Source: Alkalihalobacillus sp. TS-13 (GTDB taxonomy: Bacteria; Bacillota; Bacilli; Bacillales; Fictibacillaceae). From it: a stretch of DNA of 64,000 nucleotides. The DNA lies in contig NZ_JAHKSI010000001.1 in assembly GCF_019720915.1 (NCBI RefSeq), forward strand, positions 1,488,001-1,552,000, in the 5' to 3' direction. Made by a program: the position numbers and the translations under genes. Shown piece by piece: positions 35,316-43,797 of this stretch. Position 1 is the first letter of the stretch, and each line of letters begins with the position of its first letter. The notes beneath the pieces were generated by a model. That model was not told the DNA's origin, made no database searches, and worked only from the letters and a program-made list of their open reading frames with translations.

Positions 35316-36289
35316 TATTGTTTCACCCCGCCCATAGATAATCCTTTTACGAAATAACGTTGGAATAAGAGGAAGAATACGATCATCGGAATCGCTGCAA
35401 CCGTGGCACCTGTCATCAGCAATTTGAAGCTGGCAAGGTTCGCATCCTGCAATGTCTTCAACCCAGCCGGCAACGTGAGGAGATTTTCATCATTCAACAC
35501 GATGATCGGCCAGAGGAAGGAATTCCACATCAATACGAACGTAAAAATACTAAGTACAGCCATTGCTGGTTTCGCAAGCGGTACGATGACCGTCCAGAAG
35601 ATTTTCCATTCCGAAGCTCCATCGATTTTCGCCGCCTCGATCAGCTCATCAGGAATCGCAAGCAGGAACTGACGCATCAAAAATACCCCGAAAGCAAGTG
35701 CGAGGCTTGGAAAGATCAAAGCCCAATGCGTATCGAACAGTTGCAATTTCTGGACCATCATGAACGTCGGTACCAACGTGACTTGTTCTGGAATCATCAT
35801 CGTCGCGATGATCGACCAGAATATGAGCATCTTTCCCGGGAAGTTCTTCTTCGCCAGGACATAACCTGACATCGTATCGATCAAAACGATGGCGACGGTT
35901 GTGACGATGGATATATAGAGACTGTTCAACAGCCACTTCATGATTTTCGTCCGTTCGAATAAGATGACGAACCCTTCAAACGTCTTAGTAACGACTTCCT
36001 TCATCTTTTCATCATGGTAGGCAGCTTGGCTTGCATCACCAGCATCTTTTGCTGCTTCACGTTTTTGCCATTGATGAAAATATTCCTTCACACCTACAGG
36101 ATACAATTTAGGTGGTGTAGATTCTACATAGTTTACCGGTTGCTCCATGGTTTCATTCTGATAACTCGGTAATTGCAGCGATGTTGCAAACACCCAATAA
36201 AGAGGAAGCAATGAAACGATCGCCATGAAAATGAGCGTGACATAAATCAATAGTTTTCCGACTTTTTGATTGACTTGTTTTGGTTTCAT
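35315..36289 (-). CDS. carbohydrate ABC transporter permease, MalG type
   Basis: A 324-residue inner-membrane permease with six transmembrane helices. The EAA loop is EAAKIDGASEWKIFWTVIVP (near residue 238). Between helix 1 and helix 2 there is a long outside loop of about 85 residues (contains KREAAKDAGDASQAAYHDEK), longer than in common MalG proteins. It works with the upstream permease and lipoprotein, and the cognate ATPase is not encoded here (probably a shared MsmX-type). Confidence 0.88.
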   Translation of the reverse strand: MKPKQVNQKVGKLLIYVTLIFMAIVSLLPLYWVFATSLQLPSYQNETMEQPVNYVESTPPKLYPVGVKEYFHQWQKREAAKDAGDASQAAYHDEKMKEVVTKTFEGFVILFERTKIMKWLLNSLYISIVTTVAIVLIDTMSGYVLAKKNFPGKMLIFWSIIATMMIPEQVTLVPTFMMVQKLQLFDTHWALIFPSLALAFGVFLMRQFLLAIPDELIEAAKIDGASEWKIFWTVIVPLAKPAMAVLSIFTFVLMWNSFLWPIIVLNDENLLTLPAGLKTLQDANLASFKLLMTGATVAAIPMIVFFLLFQRYFVKGLSMGGVKQ

Positions 36290-36303
36290 AGTTACCTCCT
36301 ACC

Positions 36304-37233
36304 TTAATGATGATCTCGCAGCGAGCGGTATTGGAAGATTGCAAACACCATGATGATGAAGAACAAAATCACGGATTGTGCAGAAGCCAGACCGAATTTG
36401 AAGTCTCGGAAGGCGGTTTTATAAATGACATGCACGATCGTCTCTGTCGCATTTCCAGGACCTCCACCGGTCATCATGATGATCTGCGTAAATACTTGGA
36501 ACGAACCGATCGTACTTAGTATGACCAAATATAACGTTGTCGGCTTCAACATTGGGATTGTGATTTTCAACCATCGTTGTAATGCATTCGCCCCATCAAT
36601 TTTAGCTGCTTCATACAAGGACTGGTCGATATCGTTCATTGCGGCTAAATAGATGATGATTCCCGCCCCAGGAGGAATCAGAATCGACATGATCATCAAA
36701 GCTGGGAGTGCAGAATCACTTTGTCCAAGCCAGTTGACAGGTTCAATGCCAAACCAACCGATGATATGGTTGAATATTCCGAAACGGTAATTATACATCC
36801 ATCTCCAAACCATCGCGATGATGACCATTGATGTAACGGTCGGCAAGTAAAACGCAGCCCTGAAAAAGGATTGTGAGAGCTTGCCTAGAGGCTGCACGAG
36901 TGAAGCAATGACCAACGCCGTGATCACAAATGCCGGAACGGTGACGATCGTGTACAAGAATGTGTTCCACAAGGAAATTTTGAAAACATTGCTCTGAAAG
37001 GCAGTTATATAGTTATCAAAGCCTACCCATGTTGAACCCATGATATTGAATTCTTGAAAGGATAGAATGAAAGCCCATACGATTGGTACCACCATGAATA
37101 GAAAGAAGAATAATAATTTCGGCATCAAAAAAAAGTATGAGACTCGGTTTTTGTACATACGTTTCAACAACGAGTTTGTATTACGGACGGCTGTTTGTTC
37201 AACTTTGTTTGTGGTTACAGGTTTTGTCTCCAA
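36304..37233 (-). CDS. carbohydrate ABC transporter permease, MalF type
   Basis: A 309-residue permease with six transmembrane segments, starting with SYFFLMPKLLFFFLFMVVP, and the EAA loop YEAAKIDGANALQRWLKITI near residue 210. The open frame extends to 37359, but there is no ribosome site there. The TTG at 37233 has GAAGGGAAG nine bases upstream and gives a plausible short cytoplasmic N-terminus, so I prefer it. It lies between the binding protein (136 nt) and the MalG-type gene (14 nt). Confidence 0.85.
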   Translation of the reverse strand: METKPVTTNKVEQTAVRNTNSLLKRMYKNRVSYFFLMPKLLFFFLFMVVPIVWAFILSFQEFNIMGSTWVGFDNYITAFQSNVFKISLWNTFLYTIVTVPAFVITALVIASLVQPLGKLSQSFFRAAFYLPTVTSMVIIAMVWRWMYNYRFGIFNHIIGWFGIEPVNWLGQSDSALPALMIMSILIPPGAGIIIYLAAMNDIDQSLYEAAKIDGANALQRWLKITIPMLKPTTLYLVILSTIGSFQVFTQIIMMTGGGPGNATETIVHVIYKTAFRDFKFGLASAQSVILFFIIMVFAIFQYRSLRDHH

Positions 37234-37369
37234 GGTTGCCCACTTCCCTTCTAAACCAAGGACATAATTGTGTATGTAAAATTGTAGGGATTGACTCGAC
37301 AGACGGTACCCCACTCCATCAAGTGGTGATGTTCCAACTGTCAAATGAGCCAACCCCATGGAATAATGA

Positions 37370-38686
37370 TTATTCGCTTAGGATACTGTTCACTTCTTCA
37401 CCAGCTGCCTTTAAAGCTTCCGCTGGTTCCTTCTCACCATTAAGAGCTAACTGAAGTTCTTTTTGGATCGCTTCATCAATACGTGCCCAGTTTTCATGGC
37501 GAGGAACTGGTACAGCGTGCTGAGAAAGCTCTTGTGCTCTAGCCATTTGAGGGTTATCTGCAAATGGTTCTTGATCCGCTGCAGAAATTCTAGCAGGGAA
37601 AGTACCGTAATTCTTAGCCATCGTCACCTGCTCATCCGTGTTCGTGATATGCTTTATGAATTCAGCGGTCATACGTTTTTTTGCATCACCTTTCGAATTG
37701 AACATCACATAACCGCCAACTCCACCGATTGTGACCGGTTCACCCGTGTCACCTGTCGGATACTCAGCAACCATGAAATTGGTCTTGAAATCTTCTGTTT
37801 GTGCTGATGCAATCGCCCATGTAGCCCAGGGTTCGACAGCAACTGTACGTTGATCAGATGCTGCCCATGCTTTCCATGTGCCACCAACATCTTCACCACC
37901 CATGCTTTCAGGTGCTACATCATGCTTATATTTTAGATCGACCAGTTTTTGCAAACCACTTACAGCTTCTTTTGAATCAAATGTATACTCGGTCATGTCT
38001 TCATTTAATGGATAACCACCATCCATCAACAAGAACGGCCATGCTTCATAGTAACCAGGAAGGATGTAGGTAGAGAAGCCATCAACACCATCACCTGTCA
38101 GCGCTTTCATTTTTTCGACGAACTCATCATACGTCCATTTACCATCCTTTGGAGGTTCTACGCCTTTTTCTTCAAAGATATCGAGATTCAAAAGCATTGC
38201 ATGAACACTGATGGATGTTGGAACCCCGTATAGCTTTCCTTCTGTTGTATATGCTTCCAATGCGTTTTCATAGAAATCACTTTTATCTTCGTCAGTGAAA
38301 TAATCATCTAACGGAGCAATTACCCCTTGATTGATGTGATTCTGATTTATAGATCCACCACTGATATCAACAGGTGCAATATCAGGCCAAGCGCGTCCAG
38401 CGATCGCGACGCTGAGCTTATCATTCATTTCAGCCCAAGGTGTTTTGACGAGTTTGATCTTCACATTTGGATAATCCTTTTGGAACTCAGAGATCTTATC
38501 TTCAATCCAGTGGTATTTGTTATCATCTTTGTCAGCCCAACGTGGTCCATCCCACATCGTGATCGTCCCTTCCCACTCTTTCCAATCATCTGAATCGAGA
38601 TCTTTTGAGGCATCATCATTTGAACAACCAGCAAAAATCCCGAGAATCAGCATCAATGAGATGAACCCCATCAACCATTTCTTCAT
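37370..38686 (-). CDS. sugar-binding lipoprotein of the ABC importer
   Basis: A 438-residue extracellular solute-binding protein (family 1). A lipoprotein signal MKKWLMGFISLMLILGIFAGC ends in the lipobox cysteine at residue 21 (split here for length: LGIFAGC). The ATG at 38686 has GGGG ahead. The longer frame to 38821 would place this signal internally. Its position between murQ and the permeases suggests a muropeptide or amino-sugar ligand, by inference. Confidence 0.87.
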   Translation of the reverse strand: MKKWLMGFISLMLILGIFAGCSNDDASKDLDSDDWKEWEGTITMWDGPRWADKDDNKYHWIEDKISEFQKDYPNVKIKLVKTPWAEMNDKLSVAIAGRAWPDIAPVDISGGSINQNHINQGVIAPLDDYFTDEDKSDFYENALEAYTTEGKLYGVPTSISVHAMLLNLDIFEEKGVEPPKDGKWTYDEFVEKMKALTGDGVDGFSTYILPGYYEAWPFLLMDGGYPLNEDMTEYTFDSKEAVSGLQKLVDLKYKHDVAPESMGGEDVGGTWKAWAASDQRTVAVEPWATWAIASAQTEDFKTNFMVAEYPTGDTGEPVTIGGVGGYVMFNSKGDAKKRMTAEFIKHITNTDEQVTMAKNYGTFPARISAADQEPFADNPQMARAQELSQHAVPVPRHENWARIDEAIQKELQLALNGEKEPAEALKAAGEEVNSILSE

Positions 38687-38714
38687 TTCATGAATCCCCC
38701 TTGTCAAATTTTGA

Positions 38715-39629
38715 TTAGTTGAAGCGTTTGGCAGCTTCAATCGCCTTTTTGACAAACCCATTTGATTTTTTGATGCTTTCTTTTGCGACAACGAGCGGCA
38801 CATCAGCTTTATGCATGACAATCGCTGTTTTCACTTCATAACCCGTCTTCTCAAGTAAATCTCCAGCATCCTTATAGGTAATTCCTGTTACGGTCATGAC
38901 GATGTTTTTCGCTCTTTCCATCAGTTTCAGATTCGTTGCATTGACATCGACCATGAGGTTTTCATACACCTTCCCCATTTTAATCATCGATGCCGTCGTC
39001 AGCATATTTAACACCATCTTTTGGGCGGTAGCTGCTTTCATCCTGGTGGATCCTGTCAATATTTCCGGACCTACGACCACTTCGATGCTTTGGTCAACAA
39101 TCTTTGAGATGACTGAATCATGGTTACAGCTTAAACTAATCGTTTTCAAGCCTCTTTCTTTCGCCGCTTCAAGGGCTCCAATGACATATGGTGTTCTCCC
39201 GCTTGCCGTGATGCCTACAACAACGTCATCACTAGTCAAATTTCGTGTTGAAAGATCCACCCTGCCTTGCCGTCTGTCATCCTCAGCTCCTTCAATCGCA
39301 TCAAACATCGCCTCAGCCCCACCGGCTATGATGGCCTGTACTTGTTCTGTTGGTGTACTGAATGTCGGAGGACACTCAGCAGCATCAATCACCCCTAATC
39401 GCCCGCTCGTCCCAGCTCCTATGTAAAATAATCTCCCACCGTTTTCGAATGCTTTTGAGATGAGATCCACAGCTACTCCTATTTGGGGCAGAACTTTCTT
39501 CACTGCGAGAGATACAACTTGGTCCTCTTGATTGATCATCGTCAAAATATCCAGTGTACCGAGGGTGTCGATGCTGTTCGTTTGCAAGTTGCGTTGTTCT
39601 GTCGTTAATGACGTCAAATCTAACTCCAT
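38715..39629 (-). CDS. murQ: N-acetylmuramic acid 6-phosphate etherase
   Basis: A 304-residue MurQ that cleaves the lactyl ether of MurNAc-6-phosphate to GlcNAc-6-phosphate and D-lactate. The SIS fold shows GGRLFYIGAGTSGRLGVIDA near residue 52, followed by ECPPTF with the catalytic Glu, and VGITASGRTPYVIGALEA near 140. The ATG at 39629 with GAGGTG upstream is preferred to a TTG four codons earlier. It is first in the minus-strand run and diverges from the SpoIID-like gene. Confidence 0.93.
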   Translation of the reverse strand: MELDLTSLTTEQRNLQTNSIDTLGTLDILTMINQEDQVVSLAVKKVLPQIGVAVDLISKAFENGGRLFYIGAGTSGRLGVIDAAECPPTFSTPTEQVQAIIAGGAEAMFDAIEGAEDDRRQGRVDLSTRNLTSDDVVVGITASGRTPYVIGALEAAKERGLKTISLSCNHDSVISKIVDQSIEVVVGPEILTGSTRMKAATAQKMVLNMLTTASMIKMGKVYENLMVDVNATNLKLMERAKNIVMTVTGITYKDAGDLLEKTGYEVKTAIVMHKADVPLVVAKESIKKSNGFVKKAIEAAKRFN

Positions 39630-39866
39630 AGGACACCTCAATTGTAAAAAATTTTAAATGTGATCCCCCTTCCATCCCCCTTTTTGATCACTTGTTTTAG
39701 TTGATTTTCAGTATTTCATAAAATAATATTTCGGTCTATTTGCCTAGATTCCTTCTTTTTTAAAATATTTTTTTATGTTTTTTTAATTTATTTTAAAAGG
39801 ATATTTCAGTTATTTGACGAATTTTTTTTCGTACCCAAAATAATCAAAATGTTAGGAGGATTTACC

Positions 39867-41426
39867 ATGCTTAGAAAAAGTCTGTTTATTGCATTGTTAT
39901 GTTTTTGTGTAAGCGCTTTCTCGTTTTCTTGGATTCAGACTGCTAAAGCAGATGATGGCCAGGATGTCCGGATCGGAGTCATTCCCACAGCTGAAACGAT
40001 TACCTTAGGAAGTGACGATTCATTTACGATTGCCGAGATCGGGGGAGAAATACTGTTTGAGGGGGAAAATGGCGAAGCAGCAGTGTCTCTTGAAAGTACA
40101 GGGACAGTCGATACATCCTACCGGTTGCAAGTAGCCTGGACGACGAGTAATGCATATGTCGAGGATTGGATACACCGAGCTGAAATGGGTGGATATGAAA
40201 CCTATGTCGAGGACTATAATGGCGGGTACAGACTTTTTATCGGGAAGTTTCCAGCAGACGCTAGCTGGGGTGAACGTAATGAGTTTCGAAATGAAGTGAT
40301 CGCAAACGGTTTGGCTGGAAGTGATTCATTCTGGAAGGTCGTAACGTATTCAACTGGTACTTCAACGATGAAAGTTACATATCAAGGTGACGAGTATATC
40401 ACAGAAAAACCTGTAAAAATCACTTCAACAGATGGTTTGATCGAGATCGGCGGAAAAAAATACAGAGGTATCGGTGAAGTCATTTATAACAGCCAGGGGA
40501 CTTTAGCTGGCGTCAATGAATTGCCGATCGAACAGTATTTATATGGTGTTGTTCCGCGTGAACTTCCACCAGTCCCTTACGGCGAAATGGAAGCACAAAA
40601 ATCCCAGGCAGTCGCAGCGCGTACCTATACGTTAGCGAACCTTGGGAAGAGAAGCTCGGACGGTTACGATTTATTGCCGACACCATCTGATCAAGTGTAT
40701 GGCGGATATGAAGCAGAACATCCAATCTCCACTCAAGCTGTCCAGGAATCTGAAGGAATGGTCGCAATGCATGATGGGAGACTCATTACCGCCGTCTATC
40801 ACTCTACTACCGGCGGCTACACTGCCAACAATGAAGATATTTGGAATTCAGGTGCAGTCAATTATTTAAGAGGCGTTCCGGATTCCAATAGAGGAAAGGC
40901 AATGGAACATGTTCCAACGCTCGAGGTATTCAAAAATCATGCTAATCCGACCTCTCTTCGTGCTGTCAGAGCAGGAGATTATGAGTCCGATTGGTCGAAG
41001 TATCATCGCTGGACATTCGAATGGACGAATGAAGAACTGGCAGATGTTTTAAGTGAATACTTTAATGCTAATATTTCAGAAGTTTATGAAGTAAATGTAT
41101 TGGAGCGTTCCAACTCAGGACGTGTTCTCGAAATAGAGTACATCACTGATGGGGGCACATTCTATGAGCAAAAAGATCAAATCCGATGGTCGATGAAGTA
41201 TATCAATTCAAGCGGTGGAAAAAGTGTATTGCTCAGCACGTTGTTCTTTGTTGAACCAGTCGATAAGAAAGCTGAGACACCAAGCTTCAAGGTCTATGGC
41301 GGAGGCTGGGGACACGGCGTGGGACTTTCCCAAACCGGTGCAGTCGGCATGGCAACGAAAGGCGCAACGTACGAAGAGATCCTCAAACATTTTTATCAAG
41401 ACATCACCTTAGAAAAGCAGTATTGA
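39867..41426 (+). CDS. SpoIID/LytB-type lytic transglycosylase with SPOR-like domain
   Basis: A 519-residue exported protein. The signal peptide (SLFIALLCFCVSAFSFSW) is cleaved near TAKA. Residues about 90-150 look SPOR-like (RLQVAWTTSNAYVEDW). The SpoIID domain follows with the catalytic-glutamate segment LYGVVPRELPP near residue 230, then MEAQKSQAVAARTYTLAN, GYTANNEDIWN, and GGWGHGVGLSQTGAVGMA. SpoIID is known to be a lytic transglycosylase acting on denuded glycan and making 1,6-anhydroMurNAc ends. AGGAGG precedes the ATG at 39867. It diverges from murQ by about 240 nt. Confidence 0.87.
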   Translation: MLRKSLFIALLCFCVSAFSFSWIQTAKADDGQDVRIGVIPTAETITLGSDDSFTIAEIGGEILFEGENGEAAVSLESTGTVDTSYRLQVAWTTSNAYVEDWIHRAEMGGYETYVEDYNGGYRLFIGKFPADASWGERNEFRNEVIANGLAGSDSFWKVVTYSTGTSTMKVTYQGDEYITEKPVKITSTDGLIEIGGKKYRGIGEVIYNSQGTLAGVNELPIEQYLYGVVPRELPPVPYGEMEAQKSQAVAARTYTLANLGKRSSDGYDLLPTPSDQVYGGYEAEHPISTQAVQESEGMVAMHDGRLITAVYHSTTGGYTANNEDIWNSGAVNYLRGVPDSNRGKAMEHVPTLEVFKNHANPTSLRAVRAGDYESDWSKYHRWTFEWTNEELADVLSEYFNANISEVYEVNVLERSNSGRVLEIEYITDGGTFYEQKDQIRWSMKYINSSGGKSVLLSTLFFVEPVDKKAETPSFKVYGGGWGHGVGLSQTGAVGMATKGATYEEILKHFYQDITLEKQY

Positions 41427-41436
41427 AAATAATGGT

Positions 41437-41464
41437 GACCGGCGGAGTTTCGCCGGTCGTTTTT
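41437..41464 (+). terminator. terminator of the SpoIID-like gene
   Basis: GACCGGCG and CGCCGGTC arms flank a six-base loop. GTTTTTAC follows, starting 11 nt after the stop. Confidence 0.85.
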
Positions 41465-41471
41465 ACTGAAT

Positions 41472-41556
41472 TAGACTTATTTCCGATTTTATAGACTTAC
41501 AACCGGATCTTTAGACTTCTTTTCATTTTTTAGACTTAGGTGCTCAATTTCAGACA
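41472..41556. repeat. 20-nt-periodic TAGACTT repeats
   Basis: TAGACTT starts at 41472, 41492, 41512 and 41531, with a degenerate CAGACAT at 41551. The spacings are 20, 20, 19 and 20 nt, and the spacer text varies. No gene or known element explains it. Confidence 0.8.
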
Positions 41557-41638
41557 TATCTCCTTGAAGCAAGTGTTATTCTCATTAAAGAGCCCCACAC
41601 CGACAAGGAAAAAACCACTTCCAGATCAACAGTGGATG

Positions 41639-41663
41639 AAACTCATTTGAGAATGAGTTTTTT
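41639..41663 (+). terminator. second hairpin terminator
   Basis: AAACTCATT and AATGAGTTT arms around TGAG, followed by a T run. A backup terminator for the plus-strand gene. Confidence 0.6.
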
Positions 41664-41674
41664 CTTAATATAAT

Positions 41675-41709
41675 CAAAAAAAGCACTGCTTCGTCGCAAA
41701 GCAGCGCTC
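41675..41709 (-). terminator. terminator of fabI
   Basis: Read on the minus strand, AGCGCTGCTTT and AAGCAGTGCT arms surround a six-base loop, with a seven-T tail. Confidence 0.8.
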
Positions 41710-41714
41710 AAAAT

Positions 41715-42494
41715 CTATCCCATGATATTATAGCCTGAATCTACATACACAATCTCCCCGGTGACGCCACGTGAAAGATGGCTGATCAGCGCAAGTGTCA
41801 TGTCGCCAACTTCTTCCTGGGTTACATTCCTTTTCAATGGGGAATTTTCCTCAATCTCGTGGAGGATCTGATTGAATGACGGGATTCCTTTGGCAGCCAG
41901 TGTCCGAACCGCTCCAGCTGAAATTGCGTTGACCCTGATATTATGTTTCCCAAGATCTGATGCCAAATATCTTACAGAGGCTTCAAGCGCTGCTTTTGCA
42001 ACACCCATTACGTTATACCCTTCAACGACTCGCTCAGCACCCAGATAACTCATTGCGATGATTGATCCACCCTCGATCATATGAGGCTGAGCTGCTTTTG
42101 AAACAGCGATTAGGGAATAAGCACTCGTATCTTGGGCGAAAGCATAACCCTCCCTCGACGTATCGATGAAATCACCTTTCAGGTCTTCTGCATGGGCAAA
42201 AGCTATTGAGTGCAGTACGCCGTGAATTGTACCTACTTCCTCTCCGATTTTTGCAAATGCTGCCTGGATGCTTTCATCATTGTTCACGTCACATTCAACG
42301 ATCAGCTTTGCTTCATGGTTATCTTTTTCAAGGATTTTATTCAGTTTTCCAAGAGAACGATCTTTCCTATATGTAAAAATCAGGTTCGCTCCTGCTTTAT
42401 AGAGAGATTTTGCAACACCCCATGCAAGGCTCCGCTCATTTGCAACCCCCATGATCACGATATTCTTATCTTTCAGTTTAAGTAAATCTTCCAT
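41715..42494 (-). CDS. fabI: enoyl-[acyl-carrier-protein] reductase (NADH)
   Basis: A 259-residue FabI that reduces enoyl-ACP in fatty-acid elongation. Cofactor site IVIMGVANERSLAWGVAKSL near residue 10 is the FabI-specific form. The catalytic YxxxMGVAK is seen in EGYNVMGVAKAALEASV near residue 156. GGAGGACATC precedes the ATG at 42494. It is a single gene. Upstream, TTAGTAGCTAGTTATAGTAC near 42530 recalls a FapR site but is too degenerate for a call. Confidence 0.94.
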   Translation of the reverse strand: MEDLLKLKDKNIVIMGVANERSLAWGVAKSLYKAGANLIFTYRKDRSLGKLNKILEKDNHEAKLIVECDVNNDESIQAAFAKIGEEVGTIHGVLHSIAFAHAEDLKGDFIDTSREGYAFAQDTSAYSLIAVSKAAQPHMIEGGSIIAMSYLGAERVVEGYNVMGVAKAALEASVRYLASDLGKHNIRVNAISAGAVRTLAAKGIPSFNQILHEIEENSPLKRNVTQEEVGDMTLALISHLSRGVTGEIVYVDSGYNIMG

Positions 42495-42506
42495 GATGTC
42501 CTCCAA

Positions 42507-42852
42507 TGAAACAATGTAGTAAGTAATGTTTAGTAGCTAGTTATAGTACCAGTTACCAGAATGATTATAACACAACAACTCGACTATAAAATAGTATAAA
42601 TGTCATTTGCAGCTGCTTATACGGTTCGTCAAAATTGCGGGACCAAAACTTTTCCGTTTTCAAATTAGACGGTCGGATTTGCACCTGGCATTTTAACCTT
42701 AAAAAAAGAATTTTTCATGAATCACAGCCCTCACTGTTTTTGTTCATTTTCCCCTCCATCTTCTTTGTTTATTAGAGAAGATCTGATTTTAGTAAAAAGC
42801 ATACCATTCACCAAAGCCTATTGAACCTCATAACCTGCAATGGGGGGATTTT
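42507..42852. other. gene-free gap between fabI and the AEC transporter
   Basis: About 345 bases with no supported gene or repeat. It must carry the divergent promoters. A TATAAT-like -10 for fabI is present near 42563 (minus strand). Nothing else stands out. Confidence 0.5.
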
Positions 42853-43797
42853 ATGGGCGCGATGCTTTCTTTGCTCGGAGAAATGGTGATGCTTTATTTG
42901 ATTGCAATCGTCGGTTATGTTGCGCGTAAAACGAAAATCCTTCCTGATTCTTCGGATTATGTCATCACACAGCTAGTTCTTTATATCACATTACCTGCCC
43001 TCATCATGTACTCGATGGATTTTCCGTATGATTCAAAATACATGCACGAGTTTGGCTGGTTGATCGGCTTATCCCTTACTGCCATTTTCATAGCATGCGC
43101 TGCTGGAATCCTCTTACGTAAAAAAGCCACCCTTCCAGATGACCAGAAAGGTGTGTATGAAGGTTTGATCGTATTCGGGAATCAAGGTTTCATCGGTTAT
43201 GCGATCATCTATATCCTGCTTGGAGAAATCGGAATTCTATACACTGCAGTGTTCAATTTTCTGTATATCATTTTAATTTGGACTTATGGAATATATGTAG
43301 TCGGTCGCAGGAATGCTTCATTTTCTTGGAGATGGCTTTTCCTTAATCCAGGTGTTATTGCAACGACAGTTGGTTTCTTCATGTTTTTACAGCCCTATCA
43401 ATGGCCAGTGTCTTTCCATAACCTTTTTAAAACCGTTGGCCTCCCAACCGTGCCCCTTTCCATGCTGATCATTGGAATCTTGCTTGCCAATTTGAATGCT
43501 TCGGAGGTACGGAATTATCTTTGTAACACATACTTATGGTCGGCAGTCCTTACAAGGCTGTTGGTCATTCCACTTTGTCTTGTGCCATTCATCTTTCTTC
43601 CGGTCAATCCAATTCTCTTACTCGTCGCTGTCCTTGTCGCAGCCACCCCGTCTGCACCAACAATTGCATTGTATGCCCGGAAATATGGTGGAGACCCATA
43701 CTTTGCATCAGTCGGTTCTTCCGTATCAACCGTACTTTCGACCTTGACGATTAGTTTTCTCTATGGCCTTATTAAGTGGCTTTCATTTTTAAACTGA
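42853..43797 (+). CDS. AEC-family (auxin efflux carrier-like) transporter
   Basis: A 314-residue membrane protein with about ten helices split in two halves around residue 160, as in the AEC/malonate-type permeases. AIVGYVARKTKILPDSSDYV at the start and VLVAATPSAPTIALYARKYG at the end are the family patterns. It exports or imports organic anions; the substrate is unknown. ATGGGGGGATTTT precedes the ATG. It converges on the MFS gene with a 37-nt overlap of the 3' ends. Confidence 0.82.
   Translation: MGAMLSLLGEMVMLYLIAIVGYVARKTKILPDSSDYVITQLVLYITLPALIMYSMDFPYDSKYMHEFGWLIGLSLTAIFIACAAGILLRKKATLPDDQKGVYEGLIVFGNQGFIGYAIIYILLGEIGILYTAVFNFLYIILIWTYGIYVVGRRNASFSWRWLFLNPGVIATTVGFFMFLQPYQWPVSFHNLFKTVGLPTVPLSMLIIGILLANLNASEVRNYLCNTYLWSAVLTRLLVIPLCLVPFIFLPVNPILLLVAVLVAATPSAPTIALYARKYGGDPYFASVGSSVSTVLSTLTISFLYGLIKWLSFLN

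Noticed and set aside
39642-39866. MurR operator between murQ and the SpoIID-like gene
   Set aside because: AT-rich partial repeats exist, but no clear palindrome could be defined by eye.
42520-42545. FapR operator in front of fabI
   Set aside because: Half-sites TTAGTA and AGTACC are there, but symmetry and spacing differ too much from the known site.
43496-43754. Two overlapping frames inside the AEC transporter gene
   Set aside because: Alternative-frame shadows of a well-supported membrane protein.
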